Source: Candidatus Sulfopaludibacter sp. SbA3 (GTDB taxonomy: Bacteria > Pseudomonadota > Alphaproteobacteria > Caulobacterales > Hyphomonadaceae). From it: 64,000 nt of DNA. Shown piece after piece: positions 8,698 to 17,336 of the stretch (the stretch's first letter is position 1; every line of letters starts with the position of its first letter). The position numbers and the translations under genes were made by a program. The stretch covers positions 1 through 64,000 of the forward strand of contig CAMEDD010000006.1 of assembly GCA_945913285.1 (NCBI GenBank), in the 5' to 3' direction. The notes beneath the pieces are model-generated. The model was not told the origin of the DNA, searched no databases, and worked only from the letters and a program-made list of their open reading frames with translations.

Positions 8698-9753
8698 ATG
8701 TTCGATCACCCTTCCTTCGATGATCACGAGGGCGTGCACACGTTCTTCGACGCGGCCACCGGGCTGCGCTGCGTAATTGCGGTCCACTCCACCGCGCTCG
8801 GGCCAGCGGCGGGCGGGTGCCGGATGTGGAACTATGTGACCGGCGACGCAATGCTGACCGACGTGCTGCGCCTGTCGCAGGGGATGAGCTACAAGAACGC
8901 AATGGCGGCCATTCCGCTCGGCGGCGGCAAGGCGGTAATCTGGGGCGATCCGAAGGCCGGTAAATCGGAGGACCTGTTCCGGGCTTTTGGCCGCGCCGTG
9001 CAAAGCCTAAACGGCAGCTACTATACGGCGGAAGATGTAGGTGTCTCGGTGTCCGACATGGCGACCGTGCGGCAGGAGACGCGGTTTGTTGCGGGCCTCA
9101 GCGAAGGCGACGCCGCGAGCGGCGATCCATCGCCGGTGACGGCCAGAGGTGTCTATCTCGGCATTCGCGAAGTCGCGCGGCGCCTGTTCGGGACGGCCGA
9201 TCTGAATGGCAGAACGATTGCCGTCCAGGGTGTCGGCTCGGTCGGTGGCTATGCCTGCGATCATCTCGCGGCCGCCGGCGCGCGACTGATCATTACCGAC
9301 ATCGACGCCGAGGCGCTCGCCGCCGTTGCCAAGCGGACCGGCGCGAAAATCGTGGCGCCGAACGACATCTATGATGTTGACGCCGATATCTTCTCGCCCA
9401 ACGCGCTGGGCGCGGTCGTCAACGAAAAGACCCTCGCGCGCCTCAAGGTGAAGGGCATTGCGGGCGGCGCCAACAACCAGCTGATTGTCAAGGAAATGGG
9501 CGAGTTCCTTCGCCGCAAGGGCATACTCTATGCGCCCGACTACGTGATCAATGGTGGCGGCATCATCAACGTCGCCGCCGAAATTTCAGGCAATTATTCC
9601 CGCGAATGGGTTGATGCCACCCTGGCGCGCCTGATCGACACGCTCGGGTCCGTTCTGGATGAAGCGCTACAGTCCAATCAGCCCACGAACTATGTGGCTG
9701 ACCGGATCGCACGTTCACGTATCGCTGCAGCGCGCCCTGGTAGATTGCGCTGA
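8698..9753 (+). CDS. ldh: Leucine dehydrogenase (Glu/Leu/Phe/Val dehydrogenase family)
   Basis: A 351-residue NAD-dependent amino acid dehydrogenase that oxidatively deaminates leucine or other branched-chain amino acids to the 2-oxo acid and ammonia in the cytoplasm. The substrate domain has STALGPAAGGCRMW and GMSYKNAMAAIPLGGGKAVI, containing the glycine-rich loop and the catalytic Lys of PLGGGKAV. The Rossmann domain shows VQGVGSVGGYACDHL. AGGANNQL and YAPDYVINGGGIINVAAE follow near the C-terminus. Length suits leucine dehydrogenase; phenylalanine dehydrogenase or valine dehydrogenase are alternatives that motifs alone cannot exclude. It would feed branched-chain carbon towards acyl-CoA metabolism, which is well represented elsewhere in the window. 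Confidence 0.88.
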   Translation: MFDHPSFDDHEGVHTFFDAATGLRCVIAVHSTALGPAAGGCRMWNYVTGDAMLTDVLRLSQGMSYKNAMAAIPLGGGKAVIWGDPKAGKSEDLFRAFGRAVQSLNGSYYTAEDVGVSVSDMATVRQETRFVAGLSEGDAASGDPSPVTARGVYLGIREVARRLFGTADLNGRTIAVQGVGSVGGYACDHLAAAGARLIITDIDAEALAAVAKRTGAKIVAPNDIYDVDADIFSPNALGAVVNEKTLARLKVKGIAGGANNQLIVKEMGEFLRRKGILYAPDYVINGGGIINVAAEISGNYSREWVDATLARLIDTLGSVLDEALQSNQPTNYVADRIARSRIAAARPGRLR

Positions 9754-9826
9754 AGTTAAAACGCAGGCTTCAATTGCTGTGCTCGCCGAAAACCGATGTT
9801 TTCCAATTTGTTTTAGAACAAGCGGC

Positions 9827-10243
9827 ATGGATAAGCTCACGGTCTTCGTTGTGATTGCGGTCAGCGTGTTTTTATACTTCACGCATGATGCTGGCTTTCA
9901 GTTTGAGAGCGAGGAGCCCGCGAAGCGTGCCGAATTCGTTGAACGACAGGCGCGCCGCGCTGCCTCCGGCGCACACTTTCTAATCAGTTCCGATCGCGAC
10001 GCCGTGCTTGTCTCGCGTGACCAGAAATCCGTTCGCCTGAAGATCCCGTCCGACCGGACGGCAAACTTCGACCGGAGCCGGGCGGACGTGTTCCGCAAGG
10101 CCTGCGAAGGCTATCGAGGCTCGTTCCTCGACGAGCATGACGTGACGCTTCGTTTCGAGTTCTACCGCAGCTCCGGCGCAATGGCGGGCAGCATGAAGGT
10201 GTCGCCCGGTGCCTGCGCGTCTGCGCCGAAATCCCAGAACTAA
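9827..10243 (+). CDS. Membrane-anchored protein, unknown function
   Basis: A 138-residue protein with one N-terminal hydrophobic segment (LTVFVVIAVSVFLYF), probably an uncleaved anchor or signal. A mixed charged domain (about residues 30-130) follows and contains two cysteines, in RKACEGY and SPGACAS, which could form a disulfide if the domain is periplasmic. I chose the ATG at 9827 because the open frame upstream of it overlaps leucine dehydrogenase and has no hydrophobic start. I do not recognise the family. Confidence 0.6.
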   Translation: MDKLTVFVVIAVSVFLYFTHDAGFQFESEEPAKRAEFVERQARRAASGAHFLISSDRDAVLVSRDQKSVRLKIPSDRTANFDRSRADVFRKACEGYRGSFLDEHDVTLRFEFYRSSGAMAGSMKVSPGACASAPKSQN

Positions 10244-10412
10244 TCCGGCGCGCGATCAGGGGGCGTCTGCGCCGCCTACGTATTGTCCACAAGTGTGACC
10301 CACGCGGCCGGGTGATAGCCTCCAACCGAGAAGAGACGGGCTAACAGCAGCCGTTCGCAAGCGCGGATAATGACCTGCAGCGTTCGCCCGGTCAGCGCCC
10401 AGGAGACCGACC

Positions 10413-10781
10413 ATGACCCTCAAACGCATCACACTCCAGCTGGCGCGCAATCCCGGCCTGCCGGCGGGGGATCCTCAGCAAGGTTACTTGATCGTCGCGC
10501 CGCTGACGGATACCGGGCAACTCGACGCCGAGGCGTGGCCGGCACAGCGCAAGGCTTGCCGGGTTTACCGGTTTCATCCGGACCCGGCCGAGAAAGCGGA
10601 TGGCTGGCTTTCCCACAAGGGGCAGAACTGGTTTTTCCGCTATGATGAAGAGGCCGAAGGTGACGACGAGCCTGTCTTCCGGCTGGCTGCCCACACGTTC
10701 CGGGAGGGCGAATACGTCACGATCAGCCATCCCGGCGGTGACGCCCAGACTTACAAGGTCACGGACGTCTCGCCGGTCTGA
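10413..10781 (+). CDS. Conserved hypothetical protein
   Basis: A 122-residue soluble protein with an AGGAGA ribosome site before the ATG. It opens with TLKRITLQLARNPGLPAGDPQQGY and contains AWPAQRKACRVYRFHPDP, GWLSHKGQNWFFRYD and FREGEYVTISHPGGDAQTYKV. It lacks a signal peptide or membrane segment. It resembles hypothetical proteins common in Alphaproteobacteria, but I cannot give a family name or function. It lies tail to tail with the TonB receptor, 16 bp apart. Confidence 0.7.
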   Translation: MTLKRITLQLARNPGLPAGDPQQGYLIVAPLTDTGQLDAEAWPAQRKACRVYRFHPDPAEKADGWLSHKGQNWFFRYDEEAEGDDEPVFRLAAHTFREGEYVTISHPGGDAQTYKVTDVSPV

Positions 10782-10797
10782 TTCCGGCGCGCAGCCG

Positions 10798-13029
10798 TCA
10801 GAAGTTCCAGAGCAGTTGAACGCCAAACGTACGTGGCTCGTTCACGAACCCGGTAAGGTTGTTAAAATCAATCGCGCCTTCCAGAACCTCTTCATCCGTC
10901 ATGTTCCGTACGAAGACGGACACATCATAGTCATGGTCGGACTTATAGCCGGCCTTGAGGCCGCCTTCCCAATAGCCGTCCTGGCCAAACTCTGCGCTGT
11001 CGTAGAGGAAGAAATTAGTCTCCCCCTTGAAAGCCCAGTCCGTGTACCCATAGACCTCGCCGCCGGTCACGGGTACTGCGTAGCGAGCCGTCACATTGGC
11101 GATCCATTCCGGCGCATTGGGAAAAGAATTTCCGGAGATGTTGAAGCGCGTGATCGGTCCGGCCCGCGTGGTGACGATTACGGCGGGGTCGAGCACGGTG
11201 CAGCGCGCGCCGCATCCGGGCGCGAGGATCAGTGCGTCCTTGAACTCCGTTTTGTTGTACGAGAGGCCCGCCGTAAGCAGGAGGCGCTCGGTTGGCGCGG
11301 CTTCAAGATCTGCCTCGAAGCCATAGCCTTCGCTTGTGTCGGCGTTGAAGAGTGATACGTCATTCGTCAGTCCACCGACGATCGTCAGCTGTTGCCCGTC
11401 GATCTCGTAGAAATAGACACTTGCGTTTGCGCGCAGGCGGCGATCAAAAAGTTCGGATTTAAGGCCGGCCTCATAGGAGAGGACAAGTTCACTGCCGGCC
11501 TGTGAAGGCTGGCCGAAGCGTTGTTGGATTGTGGGGCCGCGGAAGCCCTTGGCAATCCGGGCATAGGTCTTCAGCGCGTCGGATACTGCGTAAGTGGCGG
11601 AGACATCCCAGCTAACCTGTTCGTCGCCGATGGAGCGGACCGTTGCGGTCGTGAATTCCTTCTGGTCGTCGCTCCAGCGCACACCGCCGGCCACTTCCAA
11701 TCGGTCTGTCACATCATAGCCAAGCGAGACGAAGATGCCCGTGCTCTCCGTATCGAGGGAACGGCGGGCGACGGTTGTCTGCGGCCGCCCCGGGGCAAGG
11801 CTGTTGAAGCTGCGTGAGACGATGTCGACCTTTTCATCAAACAGGAAAACGCCGGCTTGGCCGCGCAGCCTTCCGCCATCGTCATAAACGAAGCGGATTT
11901 CGTGCGTCGTCTGATCAAGATCATCCACCGCGCCGCTGGTTTCTGAAGCAAACGGAATGAATCCCGGCCCGAAATTTCCCGCGCCGAGAAAAGCTGCGCC
12001 GAAGCCGCCATCGATATCGCCCCGGCTTTCGATTTCCGCAGTCTCGAAGCCGAAGACATAAGTGGCCTTGATCGTATCGGTCAGCGACTTGTCCAGACGC
12101 AGGGTTGCGCCTGAGGTGTCCTGATGCAGGAAGTTGTCGGCGTCATAGAACACGGTTTCGCGGTCGAAATCTGAGCCTATGCCGCGATTGCCACGGTCAA
12201 TGATGTTGGCGCGGAACAGCCGCGCGTCACCATCATTTGAGCGGGCATGAAGGTTGAGCAGCGCTTCGAAATCCGAACCTTTTGGTGAGAATAGGATCTG
12301 CGCGCGTCCGGCCACTTCCTTGAAGCCTTCATAGCGGTCGGACTCGCCTGTGCGCGCGTTGTCCACATACGGGTCACGCTCCTGATAAAGTCCGGACAGG
12401 CGGACCGAGAGTATATCCTCCGCCAACGGAAGGTTCACCGCGCCTTCGAAATTGCGGGTATTGTAGGTGCCGTAGGAGGCGCGAACATAGGCTTCGAATT
12501 CATCCTGCGGCTTGCGCGAGTCGAACTTGATGATACCGCCCGGCGTGTTGCGACCGAATAATGTGCCTTGCGGGCCGCGGAGCACTTCGATCCTCTCCAG
12601 ATCGAAGACCGGGAAGCCCTTAAGGATCGGGCTTTCATAGGGCACATCGTCATAAACGAGGCTGACCGGCTGCGAGACGTTGAGATCGAAATCCGTGTTG
12701 CCGATCCCGCGGATGTAAAACCGCGGGAAGGCACGGCCGAACGAACTCTCGGCGACAACACTCGGCACCCGGGCCGAGAGGAAGCGCACGTCGGCGCCGG
12801 ACGCCTTCAGCGTGTCCAGTTTTTCGCCCGACAGGGTCGAGATCGAGACCGGCACGTCCTGAAGGTTTTCCTCCACGCGTGTCGCCGTAACCGTGACCGG
12901 CGCGAGCCGTGTGTCCGCCGTCTCGCCTGACGTTTGCGCGAGGGCGGAGACGCCCGGCATGCACGCTGCGACGAGGCTCGCACTGGCAAGCAGACGGCGG
13001 AGAGGGGTGTTGGAGGGCATCGAGTTCAC
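10798..13029 (-). CDS. TonB-dependent outer-membrane receptor
   Basis: A 743-residue outer-membrane receptor that would import a bound substrate using TonB/ExbBD energy. A signal peptide of about 32 residues ends in VSALAQ. The TonB box region is LAPVTVTATRVEENLQDVPVS. The plug domain contains FYIRGIGNTDFD, LERIEVLRGPQGTLFGRNTPGG and IIKFDSRKP. The barrel closes with the C-terminal FGVQLLWNF, which ends in the Phe needed for BAM recognition. Length is normal for the family. Iron siderophores, cobalamin, glycans and other ligands are possible, and the neighbours do not decide. It is followed on the same strand by nothing, since the + gene at 10413 converges on it. Confidence 0.92.
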   Translation of the reverse strand: MNSMPSNTPLRRLLASASLVAACMPGVSALAQTSGETADTRLAPVTVTATRVEENLQDVPVSISTLSGEKLDTLKASGADVRFLSARVPSVVAESSFGRAFPRFYIRGIGNTDFDLNVSQPVSLVYDDVPYESPILKGFPVFDLERIEVLRGPQGTLFGRNTPGGIIKFDSRKPQDEFEAYVRASYGTYNTRNFEGAVNLPLAEDILSVRLSGLYQERDPYVDNARTGESDRYEGFKEVAGRAQILFSPKGSDFEALLNLHARSNDGDARLFRANIIDRGNRGIGSDFDRETVFYDADNFLHQDTSGATLRLDKSLTDTIKATYVFGFETAEIESRGDIDGGFGAAFLGAGNFGPGFIPFASETSGAVDDLDQTTHEIRFVYDDGGRLRGQAGVFLFDEKVDIVSRSFNSLAPGRPQTTVARRSLDTESTGIFVSLGYDVTDRLEVAGGVRWSDDQKEFTTATVRSIGDEQVSWDVSATYAVSDALKTYARIAKGFRGPTIQQRFGQPSQAGSELVLSYEAGLKSELFDRRLRANASVYFYEIDGQQLTIVGGLTNDVSLFNADTSEGYGFEADLEAAPTERLLLTAGLSYNKTEFKDALILAPGCGARCTVLDPAVIVTTRAGPITRFNISGNSFPNAPEWIANVTARYAVPVTGGEVYGYTDWAFKGETNFFLYDSAEFGQDGYWEGGLKAGYKSDHDYDVSVFVRNMTDEEVLEGAIDFNNLTGFVNEPRTFGVQLLWNF

Positions 13030-13208
13030 CTTGCGACGAGAGACACATACATGGAGCGCAGGGCGGGTCGCGCCAGCGGGTGGTTTGTCACAGGCTGAGG
13101 GAAACGAAAACGCAGGTCGCCCGATGGGCGAGCGAATTGTTGCACCTGCAGGAAGGTTTGTGTGTTCAGCGTTAGTGTCGCGACAAGACCGGGCGCGGCC
13201 GGGCCGCT

Positions 13209-14561
13209 TCAGTTCCAGGGATTGAACCGGCGGGGTTTGCCTGGGTCGATCGCGTCCGTTGGGGGCTCGTTTGGCAGATCGTCGAACTCGGTGTCCGGCA
13301 TCTGCGATGCAAACGGCCCGGCGCCGGGCGTTTCATCCAGCGCCATCAAGTCCTGCTCTGGCAGGTCGAGTGTTCCGTCGATGATCGTCAGTACGGCCGT
13401 CTCAGGTTTTGGGGCAGGTGGAGCGCTCGCCGGCGGCGTGGCTGGATGGCTGGGCGCGCCGGATCGCTGCGCCGCACCGAGACCGAAGCCAAACGGAATG
13501 GACGACAGGGAAATCGGCTGCGCCAAGGTCGGTGTCGCCAGCTTTGGCTCGGCCAGCGGTTCCTGAATGGCAGCAGGCTGTACCGGGATTTCCTGCTGAG
13601 GCGCGGGTTCGACCACCGGTTCCGGTGCGACCGGGCCCGCTTCTATGGTTTTGATTTCCACGTGCTCAGCGCCGGCTTCGGCCGGGAGTGGCTCGGCGGC
13701 GGGTTCTGCAGCCGGCGCTTCTGCACCCTGTGTTTCGGCTGCTGGTTCAGTGACCGGTTTGGCCGCAGATGGAAAGAAGGCGCCGAACGTGCCGAAAGAT
13801 CCTGGTTCTTCGGCGAGAGGCTCGACGTCTACCGAAGCCTCGGGCGCTTGGGCGGCGAATATCGCGGATGGCACGATCTCGGCTTCCGGCTCGGGTTCCG
13901 GCTCGGGCTGTGGCTCGATTGGCGCCGGAGCCTCAATCTCGGGGGCTGCTAGGACCATCTCCGGTTCCGGCGGGGCCAAGGGCTCAGGTGGGGCGGCCGG
14001 TTTGAGGACGGAGACCTCGACGGGTGCAATCTCCTCCACTGCAACCGGGGCAGGCTCAGGCTCCGGCGTCTCAGCGGGAGGCGAGGCGCCGCCGTTGATC
14101 TGGTCAGCCAGCGTTGTGACCGCGGCTGTAATGGCGGTTTCGCTTTCGATCAGAGCCGTTTCGTCCGTCGTCGAATCTGGCGCATCTCCGCCAAGATCCG
14201 GCACCGGCCAGACCGGCGTTGCCTCCTCGACCGCCTCAAGGCCTGCGAGCAGCGTGCTAATCGCCTTTTCCGTTCCGCGGGCATGCCGGTGAGCGTCGCG
14301 GTAGAGTTCTGCAATGAACCTGTAATAGGGGCGTCCCTGCGCGTCGAGTTCATCGGTGAACTGATCTGGCAGGCAGGATTCGATTTCCCGGCCCATGCCA
14401 TCCGTCAGCAATACGGAATGCGGCTCCGGCGTGAGCACCACGCGGTAGCCTTCGGTGTCATGCACAACGGTAGCATTTTCACCTTCGGTCCACGCGACGC
14501 GTTGCCGGCGCGTCATATCGCTGAGCTTGTCGATCAGGCGCTTGGTGGAGGGATGCAGCAT
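13209..14561 (-). CDS. Pro/Glu/Ala-rich low-complexity protein
   Basis: A 450-residue protein in three parts. An ordered N-terminal domain (about residues 1-110) begins LHPSTKRLIDKLSDMTRRQR and includes ALLTDGMGREIESCLPDQF-like text. A long acidic Pro/Ala/Glu/Val-rich linker (about residues 130-400) is full of PEPEPAP, PEPEPEPEAE and related repeats. A short C-terminal motif rich in basic and aromatic residues (PGKPRRFNPWN) follows. I moved the start to the ATG at 14561, which has AAAGGAAAG upstream. The N-terminal domain resembles hypothetical proteins of related genera. The linker suggests a spacer or scaffold. Function unknown. Confidence 0.75.
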   Translation of the reverse strand: MLHPSTKRLIDKLSDMTRRQRVAWTEGENATVVHDTEGYRVVLTPEPHSVLLTDGMGREIESCLPDQFTDELDAQGRPYYRFIAELYRDAHRHARGTEKAISTLLAGLEAVEEATPVWPVPDLGGDAPDSTTDETALIESETAITAAVTTLADQINGGASPPAETPEPEPAPVAVEEIAPVEVSVLKPAAPPEPLAPPEPEMVLAAPEIEAPAPIEPQPEPEPEPEAEIVPSAIFAAQAPEASVDVEPLAEEPGSFGTFGAFFPSAAKPVTEPAAETQGAEAPAAEPAAEPLPAEAGAEHVEIKTIEAGPVAPEPVVEPAPQQEIPVQPAAIQEPLAEPKLATPTLAQPISLSSIPFGFGLGAAQRSGAPSHPATPPASAPPAPKPETAVLTIIDGTLDLPEQDLMALDETPGAGPFASQMPDTEFDDLPNEPPTDAIDPGKPRRFNPWN

Positions 14562-14676
14562 TATGGCGCGCTTTCCTTTGAGGAGGCGGATATTACGACC
14601 ATTACAGGTTAGCTCGCCCAGCGACAAGTTTCAAACCTTTGAAGCGCCAATAATGCACAGGCGCCGCTACCCAAAA

Positions 14677-15843
14677 TTACGGCGAAGGCGATGGGACAGG
14701 CGGATGGAAACTCATCTGCGCCAGCGGGGGCGCGCCGGTCTTGTCCGACCGGAAGTAGAGCAAAAGATAGGGGGCATCGACGCTGGTCTTGCACGAGATC
14801 GAAAGATCCTCGCCCGCGCCCAGCGACCCGCAGCCTGCCAGCTCTTCCTGCCGCAGATCGCTGTAGCGGGTGGAGCCGACCCGTATGCCGTTCGGGCCTT
14901 CGACTGTCGGATCATTCGTGCGCACCCGGCTCACGAAACCACGCGACCAGTCGGCCTCGACGATAAATCTCGGCGTCTCGGTGCCGGGCGTGCGAACCTG
15001 GAAGACAGGCTGCGCCGTCGCGCCTTCGCCTTCCGTCGTGGACACGACGGTGTGGCCGGGAAAGGCGGCTTCTATGGCAGCAAGCGTGAAGGGCGTTGTC
15101 CCGGTAATGCCCAGGACCCCAGCCGGGCCCATCATTGGACCCTGCGCATTGCCAACCGTTTTCTTGACGCGTGCGACATCGCGAAGGAAGTCCTTCACGG
15201 GCTCGCTGCCCGCGACCGAGAGGTCGGTACGAAAACCGCGCACCACGCCGTCCGGCGAAACAAGAAGATAGGTTGGCGTCCAGCTGATCGTGAGGGTTTC
15301 GCGAAGGCTGCCATCGGTATCGAGCGCGGTGGGGACGAGGTAGCCTGCCGCCTCGAAGTACGCCTCGAGCGAGCCGTACTTGCCGAACATTTCCTCCGGC
15401 GTTGCGCGCGCCTCGCTGGCGGGAACATGTATCGACACGAAATCGAGGTCGGGGTCCTGTGCAATCGCGCGTTCGAGAGCGGCGACGTAGGGGCCATCTG
15501 CTAAGCAGTCGCTGCACCACGCGCCCCAGATGTCGATCACGGTCCAGCGGTTGAGCGCAGCCGATTCGAACACCGCGCCGTCGGCCATGGTTGCAGAAAA
15601 CTCCGGCAGCTTTTTGCCGAGCAGCGCGTAGCTGAACGGACGATTGTTCGCATCACGGAGAATACCGTCGCCCTTGCTGTCGGCGGCGCCATCCGGCGGC
15701 GGAGCATTCTCGGTCAGGAAGGCCGTGGCCTCGACCGTTGTTGTGGCTTCTGCCGGGGTGTAATCCTCCGGCGCGAACAGACCTGCCGCGCCACAGGCAG
15801 CGATCAGGAAACAGACGGACAAGGTAACCAAGGGACGCAGCAT
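14677..15843 (-). CDS. TlpA-like thioredoxin-fold lipoprotein
   Basis: A 388-residue lipoprotein (lipobox LIAAC, Cys17) with a periplasmic thioredoxin-like domain. The active-site motif is IDIWGAWCSDC, giving Cys110 and Cys113 in a CxxC pair, followed by a TlpA-type fold with SWTPTYLLVSPDG (the cis-Pro region). Such proteins reduce or isomerise disulfides, or supply reductant for cytochrome c or copper-site assembly, at the envelope. The C-terminal third (after about residue 230) is an extra domain of unknown type, so it is longer than a plain TlpA. Start placed at the second Met, directly before the hydrophobic core. No cytochrome genes are nearby. Confidence 0.8.
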   Translation of the reverse strand: MLRPLVTLSVCFLIAACGAAGLFAPEDYTPAEATTTVEATAFLTENAPPPDGAADSKGDGILRDANNRPFSYALLGKKLPEFSATMADGAVFESAALNRWTVIDIWGAWCSDCLADGPYVAALERAIAQDPDLDFVSIHVPASEARATPEEMFGKYGSLEAYFEAAGYLVPTALDTDGSLRETLTISWTPTYLLVSPDGVVRGFRTDLSVAGSEPVKDFLRDVARVKKTVGNAQGPMMGPAGVLGITGTTPFTLAAIEAAFPGHTVVSTTEGEGATAQPVFQVRTPGTETPRFIVEADWSRGFVSRVRTNDPTVEGPNGIRVGSTRYSDLRQEELAGCGSLGAGEDLSISCKTSVDAPYLLLYFRSDKTGAPPLAQMSFHPPVPSPSP

Positions 15844-15972
15844 CAAATGCAAACTCCTGACGGGGTGTCCCATTTGGCATGGGCCTCAGGCATAAAGAAG
15901 GCAATCCGTCATGAAATAGACAGGGCGGCCCCGAAGGGCCGCCCATCCATTATTCCGATGTGGCTTGTGAGA

Positions 15973-17181
15973 TCAGTTATAGAACTCGAACAGGCCGGCC
16001 GCACCCATGCCGCCGCCGATGCACATGGTGACAACGCCCCACTTCGCCTTGCGGCGCTGACCTTCGAGCAGGAGCGAGCCGGTGCAGCGTGCGCCGGTCA
16101 TGCCGAACGGGTGGCCGATGGAAATCGCGCCGCCGTTGACGTTGTACTTGGCCGGGTCAATGCCGAGCCGGTCGCGCGAGTAGAGGCACTGCGAGGCAAA
16201 GGCCTCGTTCAGTTCCCACAGGTCGATGTCATCCACTTTCAGTCCGTGACGCTCCAGCAGGCGCGGGACGGCGAAGACCGGGCCGATGCCCATCTCATCC
16301 GGGTCGCAACCGGCAACGTTGAAGCCGGCAAAACGGCCGAGCGGCTTCAGGCCTCGCTTGGCGGCTTCCTTGGCTTCCATGACGAGTACGGCAGCGGCGC
16401 CGTCCGACAGCTGCGAGGCGTTGCCGGCGGTGACATACTTGCCTTCCTTCACGACCATACCGCCCGAGAAGACAGGCTTAAGGCCGGAGACCATTTCATA
16501 CGTCGTGCCTGGGCGATTGCAGTCGTCCTTGTCGGCAATAACGTCCTGGAAGGTTTCTTCCTTCGTATCCTTGTTGATCAGTTTCATGCGGGTTTTCAGC
16601 GGCACGATTTCCTGGGCCATGTAGCCCTTCTGCTGGAACTCGGCCGTACGGCGCTGGCTCTCGACAGAATACTCGTCCTGGTATTCGCGGCTGACCTTGT
16701 AGCGATCAGCAACGATCTCGGCGGTTTCGATCATTGTCATCCAGATGGCCGGCCACGTCTTGGCGAGTTCCGGGTCGAAATACTTGTGACGGTTCGACTG
16801 GCCCGAGCCCTGAACGAGACTGATGCTCTCCACGCCGCCGCCGACGGTTACGGCTGCGCCTTCGTTGATGACGGTGTGCGCCGCGTTGGCGATCGCCTGC
16901 AGGCCCGAGGAGCAGAAGCGGTTGATGGTGGCGCCCGACGTGGTCGAAGGGCAACCGGCAGCGAGCGCCGCGTTGCGCGCCACGTTGTGGCCAGTGGCCC
17001 CTTCCGGCGCGGCACAACCCAGGAACACATCTTCAACCGCAGCGGCTTCAACTCCGGCGCGCTCGAGCGCGCCCTTGATGGCGTGGCCCGCCATCGTGAT
17101 GCCGTGCGTGTCATTGAGGGCGCCGCGACCGGCTTTGGTCAGGGCGGTTCGGGCAGTAGAGACGATAACAGCTTCGCGCAT
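15973..17181 (-). CDS. Acetyl-CoA C-acyltransferase (thiolase)
   Basis: A 402-residue thiolase that cleaves 3-ketoacyl-CoA to acetyl-CoA and a shortened acyl-CoA, or condenses in reverse. The nucleophilic Cys90 lies in [12 protein letters not shown], the catalytic His357 in [16 protein letters not shown], and the second Cys387 in [12 protein letters not shown]; all three are intact. Start placed at [14 protein letters not shown], the usual family beginning. Degradative thiolase (FadA/FadI type) is favoured over biosynthetic PhaA by the general sequence, but I cannot separate steroid-type and fatty-acid-type members. A palindromic candidate operator sits about 70 bp upstream. It is likely part of the cell's beta-oxidation set with the acyl-CoA dehydrogenase at 21097. 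Confidence 0.92.
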   Translation of the reverse strand: MREAVIVSTARTALTKAGRGALNDTHGITMAGHAIKGALERAGVEAAAVEDVFLGCAAPEGATGHNVARNAALAAGCPSTTSGATINRFCSSGLQAIANAAHTVINEGAAVTVGGGVESISLVQGSGQSNRHKYFDPELAKTWPAIWMTMIETAEIVADRYKVSREYQDEYSVESQRRTAEFQQKGYMAQEIVPLKTRMKLINKDTKEETFQDVIADKDDCNRPGTTYEMVSGLKPVFSGGMVVKEGKYVTAGNASQLSDGAAAVLVMEAKEAAKRGLKPLGRFAGFNVAGCDPDEMGIGPVFAVPRLLERHGLKVDDIDLWELNEAFASQCLYSRDRLGIDPAKYNVNGGAISIGHPFGMTGARCTGSLLLEGQRRKAKWGVVTMCIGGGMGAAGLFEFYN

Positions 17182-17251
17182 GGCTTCCTCCAGAATGTTT
17201 GGCGTCGAGTTGGCGCGCACCGTAACGATTGCAACTGGCCCGCGCCAGACT

Positions 17252-17269
17252 TCCCTTAACGTAAAGGGA
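17252..17269. promoter_or_regulatory. Near-perfect palindrome upstream of the thiolase
   Basis: The 18-bp sequence TCCCTTAACGTAAAGGGA is an inverted repeat with six paired bases in each arm and a central ACGT; only the two positions beside the core mismatch. It lies about 70 bp before the thiolase start, between it and the pckA terminator. This position and symmetry suit a dimeric repressor or activator site for the acyl-CoA gene. The cognate regulator is not in the window. Confidence 0.45.
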
Positions 17270-17281
17270 GCCTTTCAAATG

Positions 17282-17312
17282 AAAAAACCCGCCCGGCAGA
17301 ACCGGGCGGGTT
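17282..17312 (-). terminator. Rho-independent terminator of pckA
   Basis: On the minus strand an 11-bp GC-rich stem (AACCCGCCCGG pairing with CCGGGCGGGTT, loop TTCTG) is followed by a run of T. It begins 25 bp after the pckA stop codon. Confidence 0.88.
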
Positions 17313-17336
17313 GATTGTGTCAGGAAACTCGCCGGA

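Noticed and set aside
13030-13208. Cobalamin riboswitch upstream of the TonB receptor
   Set aside because: No B12-box or other conserved riboswitch core could be found in this 179-bp gap.
15847-17259. 470-codon plus frame over the thiolase
   Set aside because: Shadow of the thiolase, whose three catalytic residues are all intact on the other strand.
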